Assembly: GCA_017417585.1 (NCBI GenBank)
Contig: JAFPYX010000021.1
Location: forward strand, 1-44,502
Source: Victivallales bacterium
Lineage (GTDB): Bacteria > Verrucomicrobiota > Lentisphaeria > Oligosphaerales > Oligosphaeraceae
Direction: 5' to 3'
DNA: 44,502 nucleotides
The notes below the pieces were generated by a model. The model worked only from the letters and a program-made list of their open reading frames with translations. It did no database searches and had not been told where the DNA came from. How positions within the stretch are numbered: position 1 is the first letter of the stretch; every line of letters starts with the position of its first letter. Below, in pieces: positions 16,604 through 27,084 of this stretch. Both the position numbers and the translations under genes were made by a program.

Positions 16604-19015
16604 ATGCAAAAACTTCTCCTGGTTCTGCTGACCACTATCGCCTTTGCTGCACTCCACGCGGAGCTCGTCCTGGCCGAGCACAATACAACAGACTACACCA
16701 TCATATATTCCGCCGAATCGCTTTCCGACAGCATGGTAGCGGAGGAGTTGGCGCAGTACCTGAAGCAAATCACAGGCGCGACCTTCCCGGTCAGGGCATC
16801 CAGCGAAAATCCTCCTTCCGAACCAGGCAACTGCATTTACATCGGCTGGAAGGCCCCTGGCGACGCCACGCCACTGGCGCCATCGGAGCGCCGCGTCAAA
16901 TCCGTCGGCAGTGACATCTATCTCTATGGAACAAACCAGGCGGGGCACGAATTTGCCGTCTATGACTTTCTGGAGCACTTCCTGGGCTGCCGTTTTTACA
17001 CCGTTCGCGGGGTCGAACGCATACCATCAAACCTGCGGCCAAACTGGACAATTCTGGACAATTCCGTCATCCCCTCCTTCGCTTTCTCGCAGCTCTATTC
17101 CGGCACCTGGGCATTTGCCCCCGAGCCCTTCGCGCTCTTCTCCCGGAAATCGCGGATGTTCATCCTGAATCCTGGCTATACGGAAATCGGTCCAAACTAC
17201 TATCATGTTCCCGGCAAGCTGATTCCACCAGGCGAGAAATACCAGAAACACACCGGCATCTGGACGCCCTACCGCATTTCTGCCGGAGAAGGCTACTTCG
17301 AGGAACATCCCGAGTACTTCGCGTTGAATCCGCAGGGCGAGCGTGTCTTCAATCGCCAGTTGTGCTACTCCAACCAGGAATTGCGCCAGCTGTTCACCGC
17401 CAAGCTGGAGCAGATTGTCCGCGAGGAATACCGCGGAGGACCGGCCTTCCAATGGTGCGACCTCAACGACAACAACGGCTTCGATGACAAGACAATCTGC
17501 TGCTGTCCAGAGTGCATGAAGCTGGTGGAGAAATACCATTCTCCCGCCGGCCCCTATTGGGACTACCTCTTTGAGGTCTGCCGCTACTACCAGGAGACGC
17601 ATCCGGAAATCACGCTCATCACCACGGCTTACCTCTCCACGGAGCGCCCGCCGGAGGGCGTGGGCGAGATGCCGCAGAATCTTCTAGTGAAGTTCTGTCC
17701 GCTGAACAAGAATTACATGAAGCCCTACGATCATCCGAGCAACGCGCGGATTGTCATGCGGCTTCAGCAATGGAACGCGGTGAATGCGCGTCTGAGCGTG
17801 CAACTCTATCCCAGCGTCTATCCGCGCTTCACCAGCATCCTTCCGCTGGTGGCGAATCTGCGCCAGCTGGCGCAGAACCTCCGGGTATGCCATCAATATG
17901 GCGTGTCCTATCTGGAGGCGGAGCAAGGGCATCCCTGGACCAATGTCAACGCCTTCAACGAGGTGCGTCAATATATGCTGAGCAAGCTCTTCAACGATAT
18001 CACGCTGGACGAGAACGAGGTGATTGCCGACGCGATGCGCGAGATCTACGGCGCCGCCGCACCGATGATGATCCGGTACTGGCAGGAGCTGGAGGAACTG
18101 GAGGCCAACGAACCCCTCGGGCTGACTTGGCACGGTTGCGGCTTCGGCGTCTTCTCCTACCTCAACGCCGAGAATCTCCTGCGCTGGAGCCACGACTTTG
18201 ATGCCATGGAGGCGCTGGTCTCCGACGACTCATTGCGCCTCAATGCCGTTCGGGACGCACGGGTGAATCTGGACGAGAACATCCTCAGCGTCCACTTCCG
18301 TCTGCCCGACCTCCCCGAGTTCAACCCGCAGCTGCTCGCCGAACGCATCCGCCGCGAAATCGCCCGTTCCTTTGAGGGGCGTCCCCACGGCCTCGACGCC
18401 TCTGGCTGGCAGAAGCGCCGCGAGTACCTCCTGAACCAGCGTGTCGTCAATGGCGTGGAGTACTTCGCGGCGATGGCGGCAGAGCCCCAGCCAATTCCAC
18501 CCGGCTCCGTGGCATCAGACATCGATGAAGTCCACCGCGCACTCCCCACCCGGATGCTGGGCGGCCAAACCAGCGACATCCATCATCTCCAGCCTGATGC
18601 GGACGCGGCCTTTGGCGTTGCTCTACCGTCCAACCGCAAGAACCTGGAGAAGCTGCGCGTCACCGTCGTGTCTTTCTACGAGCCATCCGGGGAAAAATTC
18701 TATGCCCCTTTGAATGACCAGCGAGGGATTCCGCTCAGTGAACTGGAAGGCCATCCCGGCCAGTATCGCACCTACCTTGTCGGATGCACTCGCATCTGGC
18801 CGCAGAGCTATCTCTCCGTTCATTTCCTGGACATCGAGGGAATCATCCCCATCGGGCAGTTCTTCCGGCCGGATGTCCCGGATGCCGAATATGACCTCCA
18901 CCTATCGTTGAAGCTCGATGACAAAGGCGAACTCTGGATTGGCGAACTTATTCTTGTTCGGCGCGGCGAGGCGCCGCGTCCGCAGAAAACCTTCCCCGCC
19001 GTGCCGGCCGGATAA
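16604..19015 (+). CDS. secreted DUF4838 domain protein (glycan-degradation associated)
   Basis: The preferred start at 16604 gives 803 residues with a signal peptide (MQKLLLVLLTTIAFAALHAE). An upstream TTG at 16547 would add a charged leader that would spoil it. Residues about 25-140 resemble the small N-terminal domain of GH67/GH20-type enzymes (YLKQITGATFPV, then IYLYGTNQAGHEFAVYDFLE). The middle, about 225-490, carries DUF4838 landmarks: GYFEEHPEYFALNPQGER and WCDLNDNNGFDDKTICCCPEC, with a Cys-rich CCCPEC at 299-304. The C-terminal third is beta-rich. DUF4838 proteins are common in PVC and Bacteroidetes polysaccharide-use loci and are thought to be glycosidase-like, with no settled activity. 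The cluster context agrees. Confidence 0.85.
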   Translation: MQKLLLVLLTTIAFAALHAELVLAEHNTTDYTIIYSAESLSDSMVAEELAQYLKQITGATFPVRASSENPPSEPGNCIYIGWKAPGDATPLAPSERRVKSVGSDIYLYGTNQAGHEFAVYDFLEHFLGCRFYTVRGVERIPSNLRPNWTILDNSVIPSFAFSQLYSGTWAFAPEPFALFSRKSRMFILNPGYTEIGPNYYHVPGKLIPPGEKYQKHTGIWTPYRISAGEGYFEEHPEYFALNPQGERVFNRQLCYSNQELRQLFTAKLEQIVREEYRGGPAFQWCDLNDNNGFDDKTICCCPECMKLVEKYHSPAGPYWDYLFEVCRYYQETHPEITLITTAYLSTERPPEGVGEMPQNLLVKFCPLNKNYMKPYDHPSNARIVMRLQQWNAVNARLSVQLYPSVYPRFTSILPLVANLRQLAQNLRVCHQYGVSYLEAEQGHPWTNVNAFNEVRQYMLSKLFNDITLDENEVIADAMREIYGAAAPMMIRYWQELEELEANEPLGLTWHGCGFGVFSYLNAENLLRWSHDFDAMEALVSDDSLRLNAVRDARVNLDENILSVHFRLPDLPEFNPQLLAERIRREIARSFEGRPHGLDASGWQKRREYLLNQRVVNGVEYFAAMAAEPQPIPPGSVASDIDEVHRALPTRMLGGQTSDIHHLQPDADAAFGVALPSNRKNLEKLRVTVVSFYEPSGEKFYAPLNDQRGIPLSELEGHPGQYRTYLVGCTRIWPQSYLSVHFLDIEGIIPIGQFFRPDVPDAEYDLHLSLKLDDKGELWIGELILVRRGEAPRPQKTFPAVPAG
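17044..17066 (+). repeat. copy 1 of a 23-bp word (decamer TCTGGACAAT nearly doubled)
   Basis: The word consists of CTGGACAAT, TCTGGACAAT and TCCG. It lies inside the DUF4838 gene, where it encodes WTILDNSV, and recurs exactly at 28862-28884. Confidence 0.6.
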
Positions 19016-19217
19016 CAGCCTCAAAACCTCCCGTCAAAAGGCAAAATCGCAGGGGATATTTCCCCTGAAAACGGCGGAAAAGAATAGAAAAAACTAGATT
19101 CAATAGGAAGGTCATCCCTATTGTTTGAATGACCATTGCTCCCATCTATGTTGGGGGATATGACGGCTTTTTGCACAAACACGCCGCCTCCAATCCACCA
19201 CAACCAAGGAGCAATTC
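19016..19217. other. intergenic region with alternative hairpins ahead of the MBG gene
   Basis: No gene is seen. CAATAGG (19101-19107) pairs with CCTATTG (19117-19123). GGTCAT (19110-19115) can instead pair with ATGACC (19129-19134), so the two hairpins exclude each other. A CAGGGG/CCCCTG hairpin lies nearer the upstream gene but lacks a T-tract. The ribosome site AAGGAG at 19206-19211 is six bases before the ATG at 19218. Confidence 0.45.
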
Positions 19218-22200
19218 ATGTTATTCAACACCTCACGACCCAAAACGCTTTGGCTCACCCTTGTATTGACCGCCTTCGCTGTTTGCTGCCAGGCACATGT
19301 CTGGCATGTGACTCCGAACGGGAGCGACATCGCCGGAGGACTATCCTGGGCAGATGCCCTGGCCTCACCACAAGCCGCCCTGGACCGTGCTGCTCCCGGA
19401 GACCAAATCTGGCTATCCCAGGGGATTTACTTCCCTGAGGCCAATTCGCTTCGCCCCCTGCCCGTTGGCGGATTCCTCCTGCGGGATGGAGTGTCGCTCT
19501 ATGGCGGCTTCGAAGGCACGGAAAACCATCCCGATGAGCGTGAACGCCATGACCGAAACGGCAATGGCATGGTCGAACTTTGGGAATTCACCCATGAGAC
19601 CATCCTGTCACTTCCCGACAATGTCCAAGGCACTGTCCTTTCTACTGGCACCACCCCTTTTTCGTTTCCGACTTGCATTGATGGACTCACCGTAACCGGA
19701 GGACACAACTCCGGCGCGGCCATGGTGGATTCCCCTGGGCTGGGAGGCGGTGGCTTCCTGGATGGAGCACTCGTGGTTCAGGACTGCGAATTCATCGGCA
19801 ACTGCGCCCAGCAAGGCGGGGCGCTCTATGCCGTCGATGGCGTCCACATCGACTCCTGCCTGTTCACTGACAACTCCGCCCGCCGGTCAGGCGGGGCATT
19901 GTGGCTGGAAGGCGAATCCAGCCAGGCCACCAACTGCGTATTTCTCCATAATGGCACCGCTTCTGATGCAATATCCGGAGGTGGGGCGGTTTGGCTCACC
20001 AATCAGGCAGAGCTGTCCTTTTCCACCTTTTCCAAGAATGCCGCCGCAGGTCCGGGGAGTGCCTTGCATGCGGAAAACGAGTCCTTGCTGCGCAACTGCG
20101 TTATCTGGGAGGGCTTGGGGCATGGACAGGAAAGCGAAATCACTGCGTCCTGCCAAGTCATCGCCTGCGCAGTAATGGACGGCGGGACACCTTATCTTGC
20201 CGACCAGCAGAACTATGGAATCTCAGCTGAAAATGCAGGTGGACATGGCATCAACAAAAACGACAACACGCCTTATTCACATTTTCCATGTTTCACCACG
20301 CCCGAGAACGACAATTATGCGCCAGGCGACGGTTCCTTTCTCATCAACCGCGGCATTCACTACGACGACGCCCCTGCAACGGATGCGTGCGGCAATCCCC
20401 GAATCCGCCATGGACTCCCCGACATTGGCGCCTACGAAAGTGACGCGCTAGGCAACCTGGTCATTTCTGCAGAATTGGGATCCGAGCTTTACTACGGTCT
20501 GACCGCCGAACTGATTGTCGCCCTGGATGACGAGGTGATCTGGGAGGCTACTTCCGCAGACTCCCGGATTGTCTCGCTGAACCAGGACGTTGTTTACGGA
20601 GAACACGTCGGCCAGACCGAATTGCTCATCACATACACCCCTGAAGACGACAACTGGTCCGATGGCGAATTCCGTCTCCCCGTCACTGTGCTGCCACGTC
20701 CGCTCGCCGTCGACGCCGGCAATGTGGAATGGCATTCCTCTCGTCAGCCCCGCCCTGAACTCACTTGGCGGATTTCCGCCGGGCAATTGGTTCCCGGCGA
20801 CTCACTTGCTGGAGAATTGGCATGTCTTCAGACTGCCTTCCCTTCGGAACTCCCTTCCAGCTTCCCCATCACCCAAGGCACCTTGGGTGTCGCCCCGCAG
20901 ACCAACGCAGAATGCTATCAACTTGCTTTCGAAGAAGGGGTTTTGCAGTGTCTGGAAAACCGTGCTGACATTTGTCTTGAGGATTGCCAAACCATTTACC
21001 AAGGCGTTCCCATCGTCTTGGAGGCAACTACGCTTCCGGACGGCCTCGGCCTTGAATACCGCTACCAGAACGCCCTCACCGGGGAAACTCTCAGCCAACC
21101 ACCGATAATGCCAGGGGAGTATCTGGTCACGGCAACCGTGGTGGACGATGAGTTCAGCGGTGCCGCCACGGCGACGCTGACGATCACCAAGGCACAGCTG
21201 CTCTGCCAGGCCGACGACATCTACCGGGCATATCGGAAACCCAATCCCGAACTCACTTGCACCTTCACCGGCTTCGTCAATGGCGAGACCGTCGAGGTGC
21301 TGGACAATCCACCTGTCTTGGCCACGACTGCCACTTTGGAAAGTCCCATTATCCCGGAAGGCTATCCCATTTCCATTTCCATTGGCGAAGACGACTGCTA
21401 TGAGATTACCGCCGTGCCGGGCACGCTATATGTCACCTTGAAGCAACCGAACATCAACGAAGTTGCCGCCACTGTAATGACGTATGGTGAGCCGCTTGAA
21501 CTCGTCTGGCTGATGGCCTATTCCACTGATCCGGACACGGACGAATATGTGCCCGGCGAATTCATCTGGGCGGACGCCGAATGCGTTTTGGATGCCGGAT
21601 TATGGATCTGTCCCTGGACTTTTGTGCCGGACGACCTTGACACCTACGGATGCGTGAAAGGCAAGTCGGAGGTCACCATCATGCGCCGCCCCATCCGAGT
21701 GGAGGCCAGTGACCGCCGAAAGCCCTACGGCGATCCCGAAGTGCGCCTTCCCCTCACGGTGACCCTCGGTTCCTTGGCAAGAGGCGATCGATTCCAGGGA
21801 GACATGGAACGCATTGCCGGTGAGGAACCTGGCACGTATCCTATCAAGCAGGGCACGCTGACCATCGTCCGCGGCGAACGGGATGTCCTCCACAACTATG
21901 AACTGATTTTTGTCGAAGGCACTTACACCATCGAGTTGCGTCAAGTCACCATTGCAGCCGACTCCCTGGAGAAACTTGGTGGTCAACCCGATCCAGTTTT
22001 CACTTGGCAAATTGTCGTGGGTTCGCTTCTTGACGAAGCTGACCTCACGGGAACGCTTGCTCGCGAGCCAGGAGAGACCGCTGGAGAGTATCGCATCACT
22101 CAAGGCACGCTGATGCTCCCGGAAACTTACCAATTGACTTTCATCGAGGGTGTTCTCACCATTCGGCAGACGCTTCTAGAAATCGCCGCCGATGACCAAG

Positions 22201-25200
22201 GGAATCCCCAATTCACGGTTGACCCAATTACCTATGGTGAACCATTGGATGGTGAAACGCAAATTCACGGGACGGTTATTTCCACTGCCACAGGGGAGGA
22301 AGTTCCCGGAATTTTTACTTGGGATCACGATGGAGAGTATCCCGAGACTGGCGAACAAGAACAGGGCTGGGCCTTCACTCCCGAGGATCAAGATCAATTC
22401 ATCCCCCTCACAGGAGAGGTGACCATCACCGTCCTGCCCGCCATGCTCACCGTGACCGCGCATGACGCCACCCGCGCCTACGGGACGCCGAACCCATCAT
22501 TCGGCTATGAAATCACGGGCTTCGTGCTTGGCGAGGACGCGGGCGTCCTCGAACACGAGCCCGTCCTCTCCTGCGCGGCCACCACTTCCTCCAATCCAGG
22601 CGACTACGCCATCACGGCCAGCGGCGGCGTTGCCGCGAACTACGCCTTCCAGTACGTGGACGGCACGCTCACCGTCACCAGAGGTTCTGTCCACGGCGAT
22701 GGCACGCAGGTCGTCGCAGTCGGAACGCTGACCTACGGCCAGGCGCTCGGCGAGCTGCCCCTGGAGGGAACCTTCACCGACGAGGCCGGACAACCCATCC
22801 CCGGCGCCCTCGCCTGGAACGAGCCGGAAACGTATCCGACGTGCGCCGCCACCGAGGCTGGATGGACCTTCACCCCGCAGGACGCCGAGTGCTACGAGGG
22901 CGCCGCCGGCACCGCCGTCATCGTGGTGAACCCCGCGCTGCTCACCGTGACCGCGAACGACGCCACCCGCACCTACGGGACGCCGAACCCATCATCATTC
23001 GGCTATGAAATCACGGGCTTCGTGCTTGGCGAGGACGCGGGCGTCCTCGAACAGGAGCCCGTCCTCTCCTGCGCGGCCACCACTTCCTCCAATCCAGGCG
23101 ACTACGCCATCACGGCCAGCGGCGGCGTTGCCGCGAACTACGCCTTCCAGTACGTGGACGGCACACTGTCCATCACATCACGAATGGTAGCCATCCAAGC
23201 AGATGACCTTTCCAAGCGATATGGGACTGCCGACCCCACTTTGACCTACCATGTCATTGGCGACGACCTACTGCCCGGCGACACCTTCAGCGGCTCGCTC
23301 AGTCGTGAAAGCGGTGAATCCGTCGGAAGTTACAACATTCTGCGGGGCACCTTGACAATTTCGGACAATTATTCCCTTGCCTTCTATCCGGGAGTTTTCA
23401 CCATCCAACCAGCCGAACTGGAAATCGCCAAAGATGATTCCGGCAAGGAGCGACTCACCATTGATGATATCACCTACGGCGAACAATTGAATGGCGAGGA
23501 ACAAATCCATGGAACCGTCATCTCCACGGCAACGGCTGAGGAAGTTCCAGGAACTTTCCACTGGGAACAGGATGGAGAGACGCCACCCGCCGGCGAACAC
23601 GAATTGGTTTGGGTCTTCACACCCGATGACGAAGAGAAGTACACTCCAATCCAGGGGACTGCGGTCATGACAGTAGTCCCTGCTCTCCTGAACGTCCGTG
23701 CGTTGGATGCACAACGCGAATACGCCCAGGAGAATCCGCCCTTCGAATTGGAGTTCACCGGTTTTGTATTGGGCGAGGATCTTTCCTTCTTGCGCAGCAT
23801 TCCAGTTGCCGAAACCGCAGCGGACCGTTACTCCTACCCTGGCGATTATCCCATCATCGTTTCTGGCGGCGTGGCTGACAATTACCGATTCGACTATCAA
23901 GAAGGCATCTTAACCATCACGCCGACGCAGAACTACCTCGTGAAAGGCAACAACAACTGGGCATACTTGAAGTACGGCCAGAAATTCAGCGAAGCCGACG
24001 TCTATCCAGATTTCCACGATGCCGCTAACCAGGTGGTGGAAGGAAGTGTCACATGGCCGGAGCCAGACCGCTATCCCGACTGCGCAACCACCGAGTCAGA
24101 CATACTCTTCACGCCAACCGACCAGCTGCGCTACAAGCCTGTCGCCACCAGCATCCATCTCCGCGTCGAGCGTGCTTCCCTTGGTTTGGCATGTAATGGC
24201 TTCACTCGGGAATACAATCAGGAGAATCCCGAACTCACGTACATTTTCTTCGACTTTATCTTGGACGACACGGAGGAGACCGCCGTCACGGCCAGGCCAG
24301 TCATGCACACCGATGCCGAACTCACCAGCCTTCCTGGCTACTACGGTGTCTGGGCAACCGACTACTACGCGCCGAATTACGACATCGGCCGCAGTGATGC
24401 GATTGCCATCATCACCAAGGCCCATTTGGAAGTCGGTCCTGGCGGCATCCGTGCCACCGACCTCATCTATGGACAGAAGCTGGAGGAAAGTGCTCTTTCT
24501 GGCATAGTCGTGCAGCATGCCAAGACACCCCAAACCATCGTCACGGGAACCTTTTCCTGGGCCACTCCTGAAATCGTCTTGCCTTGCGGCACCAGCCGCC
24601 AGCGCTGGGTATTTACTCCAGACAATGTAACCTGCTATGAGATTCTCGAAGGCGATTCACTGGTTACCGTTTTCCCGGCGCCCTTGACCGTCAGCCTTTC
24701 CAGTGCAAGGCGGCTCTACGGTGAAGAGAACCCGTCATTCACTTATGAAATCTCGGGCTTTGTCGGAACAGACACCACCTCCATCCTTGTCGATGAGCCG
24801 CTTGTCGAATGCGCAGCCACACCTTCTTCTGCCGTGGGTGAATACGCCATACGCTGCGAGGAAGTTGAAGACGGCAACTACCAGCTGATTTGCGAGGAAG
24901 GTCATCTCACCATCATGCCACGTACCCTTGCCATTTCGGCGAACTCCGTGAGCAAGCGTTGTCTGGAAGCAGATCCGGAGCTGACCTACGTCATGGCAGG
25001 CGATGGTCTGGTCAATGGCGACATCCTGACCGGACATCTAGAGCGTGACCCCGGCGAAGAAGCCGGCGAGTACACCATACGCCAGGGCACTCTGGCAGCT
25101 CCGCAAAACTACGACACTCATTTCACCGCAGGGACACTTACCATCGAGCGTCTCAGGCCCCAGCTGATCGAGGCGCACGGCTCTGAATTCATCTACGGGC

Positions 25201-26909
25201 AACGCATTTGCGACAGTGACTATGGCGCGACCTTCGCCAATCCCCTCACCGGTGACCTCATTCCCGGCACGCTCACCATCGAGGCGCCCGAATTCCGTCC
25301 ATGGGCAGGAACCGCCAAGCACCGGGTGTATTTCCATCCGGCGGATCCGGACAAATTCACGGATGCCGATGCGGTGGTCCGCTTCACTGTTCGTCCTCGG
25401 CCTCTGCATGTCCAAGTCACTCCTCCAGTCATTCTTCATGGGCAGGATTTGACTTCAATCGACTACGTCATCGACGCGGGCGACCTCCTTCCAGGAGACG
25501 CCATTGAGCCCTTCTTCCCGTTGCTTCAGGAAGGAACCAGGACGCTCAGCGCGGGGAGCTATCCACTCATCGCCACTCCCATGTCGGCAGACCGGAATGT
25601 CGCACATTCCTACGAGGTGATTCTGGACAATGCAGTCTTGACTGTCAACCCTGCCCCCTTGGAAGTCTGGGCGGACAACCAGCAAATCGGCGTTGGGGAC
25701 GACTATCCGCAACTAACCTACACGGTGGCAGACGGCGAATTTGAGAATGCCGACGAACTGCGGCAAACGCTTGCCGGAAGCCTGTCAGTCCAGGAAGGAA
25801 CATCAATGGGCGAGTATCTTATTGAGCAGGGGACGCTGTGCACCGACAGCAACCATTCACTGCAATTCCATCCGGGCATTCTGACCATTGGGCAACGGCT
25901 CTTGACCCCTGTCTATCCGGAAATCACCTTGTTGCCCGGCGATGACATTCCCGACCTTCAGGTCACGGCCAATCCGGATGAGTTGTTGTCTCCTGCCGAC
26001 CAGGTGGATTCTCCGTTGGTCATCTGCGAAGGGACGACCGAGGAAGCACAACTCCTCAAACTGCGTCTCGCCACTGCGGAAACCGGCAATCCCAACTACC
26101 GATGGGATACCAGCGTCACAGGGGTCGTTCCCATAGGTCACCCGCAAGTGCTGGTGGATCCAGTCAAATATAGTCAATCACATCCGCATGAAGTTGTTCC
26201 GGCATTAGTAGGAGACCATGAAATTCCTGCCGCAGCCTTTGATTTCCGGCGCGACGAGACATTCTTCGGCGACTTGGCAAGTGCACAGAAAGCTCTTCGC
26301 CCTGGAGGAATCCTCTGGATGGCTCCTGGCGAGGTGGTTCTTGCAAGCGGCAAGGGAATCATTACCAATTCTTTGGAAATTCGTGGAAACATTGTCAATT
26401 CAAGCCATGACTTCTGCCGTCTGACTGGAGAATTGTCCATCGCATCTGATGTTCACCAGCTGCGTCTTGTCGGCATCGAAATCTTGAATCCCGCTCTCAA
26501 TGGCATTGCCCTAAATCTTACGGCTGCTTCTGAAGACTTGACCTTATGGGTTGATTCCTGCGTCTTCGCGGCGGACAGGGCTATGCTCCTGAAGGACTTT
26601 AGCACCACCGAAATCAAACGAACCGACTTCATCTATCGTGACATTGGGATGCATCTGCTCCCCGGCTCGCCCGGAAATGGCCCAATATCCCTGGATGATG
26701 TGAGCTTTACCCATGAAACCACCAGTGGCCTAGAAAGTTACTGGCACATCTACTGCGAAAATGCACGCATGGAGTGTTCTGCAGACTCCATGCATGGATG
26801 CCGCTTCGATGGTCTGACAGCGGATGCCACCAATCTTGCCTCCATCAAAGAACACATCTATGCTTCCGAGAACGGAGGCTGGCCGGCAACGACAGTCATC
26901 TTGCCATAA
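19218..26909 (+). CDS. giant secreted beta-helix/MBG-repeat protein
   Basis: The product is 2563 residues. The start has AAGGAG at ideal spacing and is followed by a signal peptide ending near CCQA. Residues about 28-410 form a right-handed beta-helix of the choice-of-anchor-Q/DUF1565 type (HVWHVTPNGSDIAGGLSWADAL, ending DIGAYES). Residues about 490-2225 hold about 13 MBG-type repeats, each near 80 residues, with a pattern like LTVTAxDATRxYGTPNP, GFVLGED, PGDYAI and NYxFxYVDGTLTI. Ig-like segments (ITYGxxLxG, FTPDD) alternate with some of them. Residues about 2335-2563 form a second small beta-helix. MBG repeats are a beta-rich fold used in long surface stalks and adhesins. No RTX repeats, LPXTG motif, type IX secretion domain or autotransporter barrel is seen, so the anchor is unclear. 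A carbohydrate-binding or adhesive role is inferred. Confidence 0.88.
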   Translation: MLFNTSRPKTLWLTLVLTAFAVCCQAHVWHVTPNGSDIAGGLSWADALASPQAALDRAAPGDQIWLSQGIYFPEANSLRPLPVGGFLLRDGVSLYGGFEGTENHPDERERHDRNGNGMVELWEFTHETILSLPDNVQGTVLSTGTTPFSFPTCIDGLTVTGGHNSGAAMVDSPGLGGGGFLDGALVVQDCEFIGNCAQQGGALYAVDGVHIDSCLFTDNSARRSGGALWLEGESSQATNCVFLHNGTASDAISGGGAVWLTNQAELSFSTFSKNAAAGPGSALHAENESLLRNCVIWEGLGHGQESEITASCQVIACAVMDGGTPYLADQQNYGISAENAGGHGINKNDNTPYSHFPCFTTPENDNYAPGDGSFLINRGIHYDDAPATDACGNPRIRHGLPDIGAYESDALGNLVISAELGSELYYGLTAELIVALDDEVIWEATSADSRIVSLNQDVVYGEHVGQTELLITYTPEDDNWSDGEFRLPVTVLPRPLAVDAGNVEWHSSRQPRPELTWRISAGQLVPGDSLAGELACLQTAFPSELPSSFPITQGTLGVAPQTNAECYQLAFEEGVLQCLENRADICLEDCQTIYQGVPIVLEATTLPDGLGLEYRYQNALTGETLSQPPIMPGEYLVTATVVDDEFSGAATATLTITKAQLLCQADDIYRAYRKPNPELTCTFTGFVNGETVEVLDNPPVLATTATLESPIIPEGYPISISIGEDDCYEITAVPGTLYVTLKQPNINEVAATVMTYGEPLELVWLMAYSTDPDTDEYVPGEFIWADAECVLDAGLWICPWTFVPDDLDTYGCVKGKSEVTIMRRPIRVEASDRRKPYGDPEVRLPLTVTLGSLARGDRFQGDMERIAGEEPGTYPIKQGTLTIVRGERDVLHNYELIFVEGTYTIELRQVTIAADSLEKLGGQPDPVFTWQIVVGSLLDEADLTGTLAREPGETAGEYRITQGTLMLPETYQLTFIEGVLTIRQTLLEIAADDQGNPQFTVDPITYGEPLDGETQIHGTVISTATGEEVPGIFTWDHDGEYPETGEQEQGWAFTPEDQDQFIPLTGEVTITVLPAMLTVTAHDATRAYGTPNPSFGYEITGFVLGEDAGVLEHEPVLSCAATTSSNPGDYAITASGGVAANYAFQYVDGTLTVTRGSVHGDGTQVVAVGTLTYGQALGELPLEGTFTDEAGQPIPGALAWNEPETYPTCAATEAGWTFTPQDAECYEGAAGTAVIVVNPALLTVTANDATRTYGTPNPSSFGYEITGFVLGEDAGVLEQEPVLSCAATTSSNPGDYAITASGGVAANYAFQYVDGTLSITSRMVAIQADDLSKRYGTADPTLTYHVIGDDLLPGDTFSGSLSRESGESVGSYNILRGTLTISDNYSLAFYPGVFTIQPAELEIAKDDSGKERLTIDDITYGEQLNGEEQIHGTVISTATAEEVPGTFHWEQDGETPPAGEHELVWVFTPDDEEKYTPIQGTAVMTVVPALLNVRALDAQREYAQENPPFELEFTGFVLGEDLSFLRSIPVAETAADRYSYPGDYPIIVSGGVADNYRFDYQEGILTITPTQNYLVKGNNNWAYLKYGQKFSEADVYPDFHDAANQVVEGSVTWPEPDRYPDCATTESDILFTPTDQLRYKPVATSIHLRVERASLGLACNGFTREYNQENPELTYIFFDFILDDTEETAVTARPVMHTDAELTSLPGYYGVWATDYYAPNYDIGRSDAIAIITKAHLEVGPGGIRATDLIYGQKLEESALSGIVVQHAKTPQTIVTGTFSWATPEIVLPCGTSRQRWVFTPDNVTCYEILEGDSLVTVFPAPLTVSLSSARRLYGEENPSFTYEISGFVGTDTTSILVDEPLVECAATPSSAVGEYAIRCEEVEDGNYQLICEEGHLTIMPRTLAISANSVSKRCLEADPELTYVMAGDGLVNGDILTGHLERDPGEEAGEYTIRQGTLAAPQNYDTHFTAGTLTIERLRPQLIEAHGSEFIYGQRICDSDYGATFANPLTGDLIPGTLTIEAPEFRPWAGTAKHRVYFHPADPDKFTDADAVVRFTVRPRPLHVQVTPPVILHGQDLTSIDYVIDAGDLLPGDAIEPFFPLLQEGTRTLSAGSYPLIATPMSADRNVAHSYEVILDNAVLTVNPAPLEVWADNQQIGVGDDYPQLTYTVADGEFENADELRQTLAGSLSVQEGTSMGEYLIEQGTLCTDSNHSLQFHPGILTIGQRLLTPVYPEITLLPGDDIPDLQVTANPDELLSPADQVDSPLVICEGTTEEAQLLKLRLATAETGNPNYRWDTSVTGVVPIGHPQVLVDPVKYSQSHPHEVVPALVGDHEIPAAAFDFRRDETFFGDLASAQKALRPGGILWMAPGEVVLASGKGIITNSLEIRGNIVNSSHDFCRLTGELSIASDVHQLRLVGIEILNPALNGIALNLTAASEDLTLWVDSCVFAADRAMLLKDFSTTEIKRTDFIYRDIGMHLLPGSPGNGPISLDDVSFTHETTSGLESYWHIYCENARMECSADSMHGCRFDGLTADATNLASIKEHIYASENGGWPATTVILP
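22446..22670 (+). repeat. near-identical MBG repeat, copy A
   Basis: This segment of about 225 bp matches 22941-23168 almost base for base, including synonymous positions. It encodes an MBG unit with GFVLGEDAGVLEHEPV. The other MBG units in the gene are far more divergent. Confidence 0.85.
22941..23168 (+). repeat. near-identical MBG repeat, copy B
   Basis: This is the partner of copy A, with one extra codon (PSSFGYE against PSFGYE) and a few substitutions such as EHEP to EQEP. The close match points to recent duplication or gene conversion. Confidence 0.85.
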
Positions 26910-26938
26910 GTCAGTCAAAGCCATCGACATCTGACACT

Positions 26939-26972
26939 GCCCGCCGAACGGAAATCCCATCCTTCGGCGGGC
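26939..26972 (+). terminator. candidate terminator after the MBG gene
   Basis: A perfect 10-bp stem pairs GCCCGCCGAA (26939-26948) with TTCGGCGGGC (26963-26972) across a 14-nt loop, 30 bp after the stop. The following bases are only moderately T-rich (GATTTCGTCTT), with a stronger T-run near 26992, so termination may be imperfect. Confidence 0.55.
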
Positions 26973-27084
26973 GATTTCGTCTTCCGTCAGTTTTTTCCAA
27001 TAAGTTGCCTGATTATCCCTGCGAAAATCAATCCAAGCAATAAATTATAATATTTGCACTTTTCCATACTTGATTACGAGCGCG

